Shown piece by piece: positions 47,653 through 58,300 of a stretch of 64,000 nucleotides of DNA. Source of the stretch: Nematostella vectensis (lineage: Eukaryota > Cnidaria > Anthozoa > Actiniaria > Edwardsiidae). Where the stretch lies: the NCBI RefSeq assembly GCF_932526225.1, contig NC_064043.1:6377501-6441500 (forward strand), written 5' to 3'. The first letter of the stretch is position 1. Each line of letters begins with the position of its first letter. The translations under genes were made by a program, and so were the position numbers. The notes under the pieces were generated by a model. The model worked only from the letters and a program-made list of their open reading frames with translations. It ran no database searches and was not told the origin of the DNA.

Positions 47653-50600
47653 TTAACACATTGACCCCTCAACCGGCCTGTACCGGCTTTGGGAAGTACC
47701 CACAACCCAAAAAATTCATAAATTCAAAATAAACACAGCAAGATGAAGATACTCAGCCATCAGTCTAAGGGATAAATGGTCTTGCAGATATGCATCCAAC
47801 CAAGGTGTTGGCATCTACTCTTAAGCCAAATAATAGCACAGGTTCTTTGACAAATCTCAAATCGAACAAGGAGAGAAAAGCAGAATCACCCCTCTCAATA
47901 AAACGCTCAAAATACCACACAAGGGAGAGAGATCAGCAAACACAGCTCAAGACACAAATAGATACTTTTATTCTGATCCTCCAGGTACATTTCCTTGGCC
48001 TTAAAACACAATGTCCATTCCTTGAAGGATTGTACAACCACGAAAATATCTTTACGTATTGCAAAGCATTCTGGGAGATCCAGGGGGAAATTCACGAGGG
48101 GAGGGCCAGTCAACACTCCTCTCCCCAAAGTCAGATGTTTTTTTATAAGTCTTTTCACCCCGAACCAAACAAATCAATTCCAGGTCATACAGACCCAGAA
48201 TAGCAGTGTAAACAATTTTGGAATCAATTTGGTTTCAGAAAAGACAGCATTTAGGAGAGCTGTGGTGATTCATTAGAAAATTATTTTCTCATCCGGGCAA
48301 AGCCAAACAAGAAAAAATCATCATGGATATTATGGATATTTGCTTGCAAATATCCATAAGCAAAGCACTCAATTATGCCCCAAAAGACTTCATGATGTCC
48401 TGAGACACTCTCCTAATATGCTCATAGCTGTATTTTTGATGAAAAATACAAGCAACCATCAACTTGTGCTGGCTTCAGCACAACGACGAGGGATTAAAAG
48501 TGGGGACCGCAAAGCACTGTTGGAAAGCTTGGATACCGCTGACTAGGTACAGCTGTGTTTGACTTTGACGGGCTGTATACAACTCAGAATAGGGGGGAGG
48601 TATCTATTTTCAGTCTGTTTTTTGTAAATTCAGCTCCAAAAAAGCCAGGAGTCAATGGGTTAATCAACCACCCCTAGATTTTAATCAAAATAACTAGACC
48701 TTTTAAGACTTGTGCTGTGACATACACCAGTGGATTTTATGACATATATGCCATTTCTAGCAAGTGAATATCTTTAACCTAGAAAATAGAATTTTTTTTA
48801 CTTGGACATGACTGGACTCATTGATAGGGATGATATGCATAGCTTTTTTAGAAAAAAAATGCCCAAGAAAACATCAGATTCAGGCAAGGTTTTGTGATAA
48901 GATTACTTTGACGGTGAATATACAGGAAAAGTACCAAAAGTGGGTTGACACTGCTGCTTTGAATTTATAAAGGCAAATATTTTTATAGAATTTGGGCTCC
49001 CTGTGGTTTCCCCAATGGTTTTAACATAATATCAGCAATAACTTAAAGGAGGCTTGTTTGTATATAAGCAGAATTTGCCTACACTGTTGTATGCACCTAA
49101 GCTTGCGAAAAAGGCATTGTTCTCAGGCAGTAAGGCAAGCATGATTTTTAGGGTGTTTTGGTTAATCAACCACCCCTAGATTTTAAAATCAAAATAACTA
49201 GACCTTTTAAGACTTGTGCTGTGACATACACCAGTGGATTTGATCACATATATGCCATTTCTAGCAAGTGAATATCTTTAACCTAGAAAATAGAATTTTT
49301 TTTACTTGGGCATGACTGGACTCATTGATAGGGATGATATGCATAGCTTTTTTAGAAAAAAATGCCCAAGAAAACATCAGATTCAGGCAATGTTTTGTGA
49401 TAAGATTACTTTGACGGTGAATATACAGGAAAAGTACCAAAAGTGGGTTGACACTGCTGCTTTGAATTTATAAAGGCAAATATTTTTATAGAATTTGGGC
49501 TCCCTGTGGTTTCCCCAATGGTTTTAACATAAGAATTATCTGTTAGAATATCAGCCATAACATAAAGGAGGCTTGTTTGTATATCAAGCAGAATTTGCCT
49601 ACACTGCTGTATGCACCTAAGCTTGCGAAAAAGGCATTGTTCTCAGGCAGTAAGGCAAGCATGATTTTTAGGGTGTGTTGGTAAACACATTGACCCCTCA
49701 ACCGGCCTGTACCGGCTTTGGGAAGTACCCACAACACAAAAAATCCATAAATTCAAAATAAACACAACAAGATGAAGATACTCAGCCATCAGTCTAAGGG
49801 ATAAATGGTCTTGCAGATATGCATCCAACCAAGGTGTTGGCATCTACTCTTAAGCCAAATAATAGCACAGGTTCTTTGACAAATCTCAAATCGAACAAGG
49901 AGAGAAAAGCAGAATCACCCCTCTCAATAAAACGCTCAAAATACCACACAAGGGAGAGAGATCAGCAAACACAGCTCAAGACACAAATAGATACCTTTAT
50001 TCTGATCCTCCAGGTACATTTCCTTGACCTTAAAACACAATGTCCATTCCTTGAAGGATTGTACAACCACGAAAATATCTTTACGTATTGCAAAGCATTC
50101 TGGGAGATCCAGGGGAAAATTCACGAGGGGAGGGCCAGTCAACACTCCTCTCTCCAAAGTCAGATGTTTTTTTTATAAGTCTTTTCACCCCGAACCAAAC
50201 AAATCAATTCCAGGTCATACAGACCCAGAATAGCAGTGTAAACAATTTTGGAATCAATTTGGTTTCAGAAAAGACAGCATTTAGGAGAGCTGTGGTGATT
50301 CATTAGAAAATTATTTTCTCATCCGGGCAAAGCCAAACAAGAAAAATCATCATGAATCCACCTTTGCTTGCAAATATCCATAAGCAAAGCACTCAATTAT
50401 GCCCCAAAAGACTTCATGATGTCCTGAGACATTCTCCTAATATGCTTATAGCTGTATTTTTGATGAAAAATACAAGCAACCATCAACTTGTGCTGGCTTC
50501 AGCACAACGACGAGGGATTAAAAGTGGGGACGGCAAAGCACTGTTAGAAAGCTTGGATACCGCTGACTAGGTGCAGCTGTGTTTGACTTTGACGGGCTGT

Positions 50601-50693
50601 ATGTATAAAACTCAGAATAGGGGGGAGGTATCTGTTTTTAGTCTGTTTTTTTTGTAAATTCAGCTCCAAAAAAGCCAGGAGTCAATGGGTTAA
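47653..50693. mobile_element. Compound of TTAA-bounded repeat units, layout A-B-B-A
   Basis: Unit A (47653-48663, about 1.0 kb) starts TTAACACATTGACCCCT and ends AGGAGTCAATGGGTTAA, that is TTAA plus a roughly 17-bp inverted repeat. Unit B (48660-49163, about 0.5 kb) starts TTAATCAACCACCCCTA and ends TAGGGTGTTTTGGTTAA, again TTAA plus short inverted ends. B is repeated at 49162-49680 and A at 49681-50693; the left TTAA of the second A has mutated. Copies are about 97 percent identical by eye. TTAA target sites with short inverted ends are typical of piggyBac-like elements. No transposase is present. A roughly 130-codon open frame in A is broken in the second copy by a T-run change and is probably not a gene. 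Confidence 0.8.
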
Positions 50694-50942
50694 AAACGCA
50701 TGCCTCGTGTTGTCGTGGGGATATTTCTACCTCGTCTAGGGGTGGGTCAGATATTGCATCAAGATTCACAACAATTTGTGGGTCCTACACCCGGTTGGGA
50801 AAAACGCTGTCCTAAATCAGGTGCCGCTGACCGTCCAGGCTCAAGTTCCATGCCGTACCAAAAACGCTGTCCTAATATAAGTGCCACAGACCACACAGGT
50901 TCAAAATTAGTATGCTCGCGCTTCGCGCTCGCAATTAGGAAA

Positions 50943-51102
50943 GGCTCGGAAATTCAAACTTCGAGGAGTCGTCGGTACGACAACGGCCGCGCCGAGTGAG
51001 TGTGTTTTCCCTGCAACTCTGGTGGCGCGACATTAGACACTCAATCAGCGCGGCCGTTGTTGCGCAGCCGACTGCTCGAAGTTTGAATTTCCGAGCAGTG
51101 CC
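50943..51102. repeat. Long imperfect hairpin, ~60-base arms
   Basis: GGCTCGGAAATTCAAACTTC at 50943 continues to GGCCGCGCCGAGTGAGTG, and the right arm (51038-51102) is its inverse with about 15 percent mismatches. About 35 bases separate the arms. It is G+C-rich against an A+T-rich background. It could be a small palindromic element or the source of a double-stranded small-RNA precursor. Confidence 0.8.
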
Positions 51103-51397
51103 TCGTTCCTAGAGCCCCTCGGTTAGAAAGTGCACACGATCTGTTGTCACAGATGGTGAATTCGATAGCCGACGGTAAAATGTGTAAAAAATATGAGTGA
51201 AATTCGCAAATCGGTGACATGAGACTCGGTTCAATTGAAAGCTAAGGTATGTTTTAAAAGTGTTTTTGTGCTGGATTGGCGGCTGGTTGATTTTTGCGAG
51301 TTTTATCGGGCCTCGAAGTAGTTGTGTGGTGGCCGTTAGCCGATGGAGTCCCCAGCCTTTCCTAATATATATTGTATAAAAATACAGAGAGAGAAAC

Positions 51398-51588
51398 ACA
51401 ATTCGTGGCGGGCTTCAAACTGGCTCTAATGACATTCTATCGGCAAAATTGAAATAAAGGAAGACTCAAACACAATATTACATGGTCTAAAGTTTTATTT
51501 TTCACGATAAAGTATTTTTTCGCTAACATATAAATTCCCCCATACATTCCTTTATAAACCACTGACAGTAGCCTTGGGCTGCCTGTGT
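51398..51588 (-). repeat. Interspersed repeat family, fullest copy
   Basis: On the - strand it starts CAGGCAGCCCAAGGCTACTG and runs for about 190 bases to AAGCCCGCCACGAATTGTGT. It joins parts that are separate or deleted in the copies at 12579-13122 and 40387-40475, so it defines the family best. Confidence 0.85.
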
Positions 51589-51613
51589 TTTCTCCTATCA
51601 TTAATTACAGACA

Positions 51614-52922
51614 GAAAAGTAACCCCCATCCTCTGAAACCCAGGGGTATTTTCCTCTAACGTTTCACTCGCGAGAAAAATAACCCCTGGGGAACAGTAAG
51701 GAACGAACTTGGCAAAAAAGCCGTCACGGCGCCTGGGTCCCTTGGGGATTTAAAAAAAAAAAACATGTCTAAAGCTGTCGGGTCAGTACGCAGCTCTTAC
51801 AAGCTGCAATTTGATTGGGCAAATGAACAATATCCGCACCTCGACACAAAGAACGAGAAGAATAGAGACAAAAGAACTCCTTTGTAGAACAAAGATAATA
51901 GGAGACAAAGCAGCTACGTACAGCCTACAAGCTGAAGCTGTCATCGATCAATTGGAGACAAATCACTGTGGGAAATCTTACGCGTTGAGATATATTTTGC
52001 CGTTTCGCCAGCTCGGTCTTTTGTTGTTAAAGGAAGAAAAATGGGTTAGTCTTCTCTACTCGGAAATGTAAGGTAAACGGGAATTATTGCCGTGTTTGCG
52101 GGGAAACAGTCTCAGATAATAAAAAATGCACGAGCTATTCGGATCGCATTTCATTTGCTTGGAGAACAACTCTCCTCGATTACTGGAAGGAATGTATCAC
52201 AAAAGATGGTTTTACGGACTTTATTTGCACATTTTTTTAAGCCAAGGATCTACTACATCCTCTCTGTAAGCTTAAACTTTGGTGCCAAGTAAAATAGATT
52301 CACCGCTTCACTGCCGAATGACCCGTGACTACCGAGCACGATCCTTGCTTTTCCCTTGACTAGAATGTCATTGTCCTTTGGGTTGAAAAAAAAAAAGCGG
52401 TACTTATCCCGATTGAGTTCAGATAGGCCAACTGGTCACGGATTATCTACTGGAGAAGACAAGTTTTAAGAACTATCGGGTTCCCTTGCACATTTTTGGC
52501 ATGGCTAGAAAAATCTAACTCTTTACAAACCCTGTAGAGGTAGTTGAGCAAAAACATGCTGACGTTTGTAAAACCCCTCTAAGACCCAAAGCTGTTCTGG
52601 CTTCAATGAAGACGCTCTAAACGCGTTTTTTACCCCTGAAATGATGTCGGGAATTAGCCGTTCGAATAAGAAGTTGTTCACGCTAGAAGTCATATTTGAT
52701 CTCTAGCCAACACAGAACAATTTATGTAAATTTTTGGTGCATTGTTTGGGGAGCGCGCCTGTGATTGGTCGACCTCGGGAGGTCGACCAATCACAGCTCA
52801 CCATAGGTCTAGATTTTTTTGCCAAGTTTGTCCCTTACTGTTCCCCAGGGGTTATTTTTCTCGCGAGTGAAACGTTAGAGGAAAATACCCCTGGGTTTCC
52901 GAGAATAAGTAACCTCTTTTCT
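51614..52922. mobile_element. ~1.3-kb element with ~100-bp terminal inverted repeats
   Basis: AAACCCAGGGGTATTTTCCT, CACTCGCGAGAAAAATAACC and CCCTGGGGAACAGTAAGG at the left end are mirrored at 52817-52922 with few changes. The inner 1.1 kb holds no recognised transposase. A short + strand frame near 51811-52071 has no known motif. Probably a nonautonomous DNA transposon. Confidence 0.8.
52759..52796. repeat. Perfect 18-bp inverted repeat with 2-base centre
   Basis: CTGTGATTGGTCGACCTC is followed by GG and its exact reverse complement, inside the 1.3-kb element just before its right inverted repeat. It contains CCAAT/ATTGG boxes in both orientations. Confidence 0.95.
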
Positions 52923-53662
52923 TCTCATTATATATTTTTTTCGCAGGAGAGCCGAGACTTCCATACCCCCACAATACACCATGATAACAGAACTACGGAC
53001 AGTTGAAGAGGTTTTGAGTTCCTTTGCGTACATCAAAACAACCAATAATAATAGATATATATATATGTAATATAGATATATATGAATCCTATAAAATAGC
53101 ACCATAGAGAACACAAGGAGAGCGTTTTATCGGTTTTGTGGCTTACTTTTATTCAACAAGGGTTAACCGTAAAAGCCCGCTCCCGCGACTGCTGAAAACA
53201 TGGCCTTTAAAAATAGTTACTATGGATACTAATAACAGGGCATTGGTATTTTGCGCTCACAATTAGTTGACTTTTTAAAAGATCGTTGCAAGGACCTGTC
53301 ATTCTGTTGTCTTAGTGACATTCACATTTTTCGCAGTCCTCAATACCATATCACTCTTTTTACAATACTGCTACCTGGTTACCTTCTTGCCCTACCAGAA
53401 AAAACAAATCATACAAAAAAATATATATTGATGTGTAAAAGCAAATAAGACAACGATGTCGTTTTTTGGTGGAAGTAATAAACAAAGGTACGCTAAGCAA
53501 ATGATTAAAACTTCAACGCAGTTGATTAAAACTTCAACGAAACTAATTAGGGAGTTCTTGAAAGAGCATCTAAGACAAATAATGACTTACTAAAATACAA
53601 TATCCCCCTCCTCCATCACTTATTTTTAAAAGGCTAATTCTTTCTTCCCAAAAATGTTTCCC

Positions 53663-53795
53663 CTAGAGATCGCATGATAGCTTGGTCCGCCTAGCACCAC
53701 AGGGATCCCATGATAGTGACCCACCAGCACCACAGGAATCCCATGATAGCATGACTGAGCCTTACACAACAGGGATCTCATGATAGCATGGCTGG
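53663..53795. repeat. Imperfect tandem repeats of a CATGATAG motif
   Basis: ATCNCATGATAG occurs four times at 30-40 bp spacing, with CACCACAGG or CACAACAGG between most copies. No gene is present. Confidence 0.7.
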
Positions 53796-54330
53796 AATTC
53801 ACGATCTCAAATGTGCGATCGCAGGGGGCGCTTGCACCCCAATCGCCAAAACACAAAAACAGATGTTTTTTAGACCTGGTTACATAGGTGTTTTAGGTGA
53901 TGTTTTTTAATTGATGCTTCAAAGATACCAGTGGATTTTCAAGAGGTGCTTTAGGGGTACTTCAATTACTTTAGGGGTATTACAACCGGGGCATAAAAAC
54001 CCGTCCACAGATTTCAGTCCCTTACACTTTTCCACAACACGTGAAGAGCAAGCACTTTGGAAAAATATCGTAAGTCTTTTTTTCTACTTTCAATTTTAAT
54101 TGAAAATATCTAATTCCTTGGACTAATGGGTCCGTGATCCCTGAACAAACTAAAAAAATCTCATGATTTAATTTCACACTTTAGAAATATTAGAAACAGT
54201 CTTTGGTAGGCTGTAAACGTCCAAATGAAAGTGTTCATCTCGCCACTACGAATCGTAATTTTTTTTCAAAATACACATAAAATATTATATGGCTTTATTC
54301 TAACAAAAAAAGATTTCTTATACCTAATTT

Positions 54331-54868
54331 AAACACGAGGTATAAAAGGGAAAGCTCCTCCCACCCCCGGCCTCGAATTTGCAATTATAATCATAACACT
54401 GCCAAGCTAGCAGTCACAAATTATATATGTCTCTTGTAAAATTGCTTATCTCAGAGCCTCAGTCGGCTTTAATAAAACTATTTTTGCACAGGTAACAAGG
54501 CAGTTGGGTTAAGAGATTGATAAATTAGTGATTTGCCCTCCACTCGCGTTTTCGGTGCAAAATTTTAAATTTTACGCTATCCATTATCTAACGCATCTGC
54601 ATATATTATTATCGCGCTGTGATGAAAATGTTCGTACTTTAGAGCGCACACAGCCTGTTTTAGCATTATTTTACTATGAACACAACCATTTTAGGTGGAC
54701 AAGTCTAGGAGTAACACTCAATAAGGTTTAGAATATAAAATTGAATTGAATTGAGCGCTCAGACCAATTGTCCTGACATGTTGACTCATTGACGGCTGAT
54801 TAATAACTGATTGTTTTTGAGCCCGGGGGTGGGAGGAGCTTTCCCTTTTATAGCGGAACCTCGTGTTT
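54331..54868. mobile_element. ~540-bp MITE upstream of gene D
   Basis: AACACGAGGTATAAAAGGGA followed by AAGCTCCTCCCACCCCCGG at the left is mirrored by GGGGGTGGGAGGAGCTTTCC and CTTTTATAGCGGAACCTCGT at the right, giving inverted repeats of about 45 bases. The TATAAAAG in each end could act as a TATA box by chance. Confidence 0.8.
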
Positions 54869-55301
54869 CAGGTCTAGAGACAGATCAAACAGTATCGTTA
54901 GTATAAGCTTTGGTCATCTCTCGAGATTAAATGAGGGGTGCCGATTGCCTCTCCCGCCCCCAAATAGTAAAAATCCGGCAAAAGTTATCTTGATATAGGA
55001 ATCTTGGATGTTTTTTCTCAACAGTCTTTTTGAATTTTTCCTCTACGCTTTTCTTAGTTCCCTTAACTAAAAAAATATGGATCGCAGGACCCCTATTAAC
55101 CAGACCCACTTTCAAGAAACATAAACTTGAAATAGAAAAATCTCATCTCGGAATTCAAAATGCAAAAAAAAAAAATGACTGTGTAGACGTTTTTTCTGAA
55201 ATAGGTGTATATAACACCCTATATGAAAAGTTGTGTAAGAGTGATTTATTTTGTATCTTTGAGGGACTTGACAGTGGGACCATATTGAACGGGTGCTCAG
55301 C

Positions 55302-58300
55302 ATGCAGCTCTATATCTTGGTGGTGCTGGCAAGCATCATTACCTTGGCCGGTGCCGGTGCCGGCTGGATGAATCGTTTAGAGGAAATGGGCCAATTGGCG
55401 TATTACGCCAACACGGAATTGTCCATGAGTGGTCGCGCACTGACTATTCAGTCAATCAATCAAATGAAGAGAGGTGGGGTTCATCAAATAATGTCACCAA
55501 CTACTCTGTGAAATTAATACAAACTTCCAAGGTCTTTGTCATCCATACGACCCTTCTTAACTAGCCCTTTATACCATCTAAGACTACGATTGATAAAAAT
55601 CGATACCCCTGCATTTGCAATTAAGACCAGTTGCCAGTAAAAACTGAGAATTAAAGAAAAAAAAGTAGGTGTGTTTTCTTTATATAAAATGGTACTGAAA
55701 GCCCCCCTCCTTCCCCGATACTCGTTAAAAGCAAATGCCCTCAAGTTGTTGAACTGTATAAGGAGACGTAAAAATACCCTCTGGTGGTGCTTGACTGTGG
55801 TACCGTCTTCATTGATGATGGTGGTTTTAAGCTAGCACATAACCGATACAGATACATCCCGTATACAGGTATCAACAAAAAGACTGGTAAATCTAGTTAT
55901 CATCTAGTTATCGTATGGAAAAAGAATTTTTGATTATTCTTCAAAACGAAATAACCCATCTTTTAGCAGTCGAAGAAGAAGCGTCCCCCCACCCCCACCT
56001 CTTAGGTACGCGCCTGACACCCATATTTTGTTTTAACAGGCGAAAAGGAAGATTCTTTGATGTCTTTAAAAAGAGCAATCATTGGTCTTGCCGTGGTGGA
56101 CATAGGGGGGCTCGTCTTTACCAGTCCTGCAGCGGAGTACATTGCAACATCCATCGCTAAGAGGCCTGAACTCGCATTAGTCAACAAAGCCATCTCTGAT
56201 TACAAACACATCCTCAAAAATGGTCTGGCCACAGAAGTCGCGGACGCCGATGCACTCATAAAGCAGGTTAGGCGCGCACACAGACGGGAGCTCAATACTT
56301 GGTAATTTCTGTTGGTTTTTTCTATCATGTTCATATACGCATTTTGCAGGGGTAGCTTAGGCAACACAGGACCCCTTGCTTATGCCAGAAGATACATGGA
56401 CATTTGATATTCAGTTCCCTGCTACAGAGGCCTCTACGAAATACAGAGAAAAGAGGCCTCTGCTAGCAGGGAAAAAATTCAGCTCCAAATTTATCTTTTC
56501 TACCAGGTCAGGCGCTTAAAAGACGAGGCCATTGACCGTTTTAATGATGTCGCTAAGAGCCTTCAAAACAGCAACACTCCATTCGCGAATGAAATGGTGT
56601 CTAATCTGAAGACAGTGGCGAAACTGAGGCGGATTACTGACGTGTTGGGTGTTATCGGTAGTATCTTCGATGTGGTCAGTATTTCGCTAGATTCCGCGGA
56701 CCTAGTGGAGGCTATACAAGAGGGAAACGAGGACCAGATCATAATATCAAGCTTAGGAATCGCCTCAAGTTAGTACCACTTATTACAATGACAAGTACAA
56801 GTAATAATAATGATAATGATAACGATAACCAGGGGCGTAGCCAGGGGGTGGTCTAGGGGGCCCGGACCCCCCTTTTAGCAGCCAAAAATACAGTAAATGT
56901 ATGAGACATCATCTAAAATACAGGAGAAAATTCCTTAAAAGTCCCTTTTGGGCCCCCTGCTGTTAAAAATCCTGCCTACGCCGCTGATAACGATAACGAT
57001 AATGATAATAATAATCTTTGTACATAAGGGATTTAATAGTGAATAGTAACCACCAGATGTTTCGCAGAATTGATTGGCACCAGGATTCCGTCGTGTTCCG
57101 ATGGGCAATGAAGCATGTTTTTGTCAGGCTGAATGGCTAAGGAAAATATCAAAAATGTCTAGGAACGCAAAGGGACGCGCGCTGCCGTGCAACGAAGGAC
57201 GGCGGCGGTAGAAAACATTGATTTTAGGATTCTAAGATTCTAGTATGTTTTTTCCACACCGTCTTTAGTTCTTTGTTGTTGTTGTCTTTTTCAATTTTAT
57301 TTATTTAGTTTTCGTTTTACTCTCATAGGTGTGGTCGGTATAAGCTCCTTTGTGATAGCTGCCACTACCTCTCTGACCGTTCTGGGTCCTATTGGTGCAC
57401 TTGCTTCAGCTTTACTTGGCATCGCGGGTACAATATACGATATCTATTCTAGTTATCCATCGTGTAATATGCAGAAAATGATTAGACATCTAGAAGCCCT
57501 TTCGGATGAGTGCAGAAGTGAGGTCAAGTCTAGCGCCAGTCTGGCATTGAAAGCAGGTACAGTAAGACTAGGGGAGTCTAGGTGGCGTGGCTATGTAGCC
57601 TGGGTGCCTCTCCCCACTCCGGGCTTGTTCTCCTGTTTCGACACCCCTGGGTACTCGGGGCGTCGATAAGTAACGATGGGTGTGAATAAGGCGGCGGAGG
57701 GGAAAGAAGGCGGAATGTTTCGCCTCGTTCTTGCGCCTGTGACCTCGACGCCCAGGATTCCCGAGGATGCCGTTCTGACGGTTGAATGTGTTTATTCTCG
57801 CCCTTTATATGCCCGAAAATTTCCCTTCGGTTTCCATTCCTCCACGAAACGTTCGAGCTGTGTTCCCTGGTCAGCATATATCGTATGGTGGTCGAGGCCC
57901 CTTCCTATGCCAACGACCTGACCACGTTGAATCTCTGCTCTTGTAATTCCCCTCCCCCTACCATGCCCCCTGACCACGTTAAATTTCTGCTCTTGTAATT
58001 CAGCATTCCAGGTGCAACGTGGGTAATAAGCTCTCAGACATTTTTCTTTTTCATTTATTTTAAACTGAGCACAAATATAAATACCCCAAAAGAACTTGGC
58101 TGATCGACATTCTTTATATGCAGGAAATCTTAATGGCACAATTTACGAGAGCAACCCATCCTGTATGATTTTCGTTAATGGGATAGAACCTGAAAAACCG
58201 CTGAAGTTTAAGCCTGGAGACGAATATAAGGTTGAGGGTGAGACGTTCGTGGTCGCGGGAGAGAATCGCGTCCTCAATAACGATGTCTTTTCCAACCTCT

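Noticed and set aside
47790..50178. Two similar ~120-137 codon frames in the A units
   Set aside because: The frame is broken in one copy by a T-run length change, composition is not protein-like, and similar open frames exist on the other strand.
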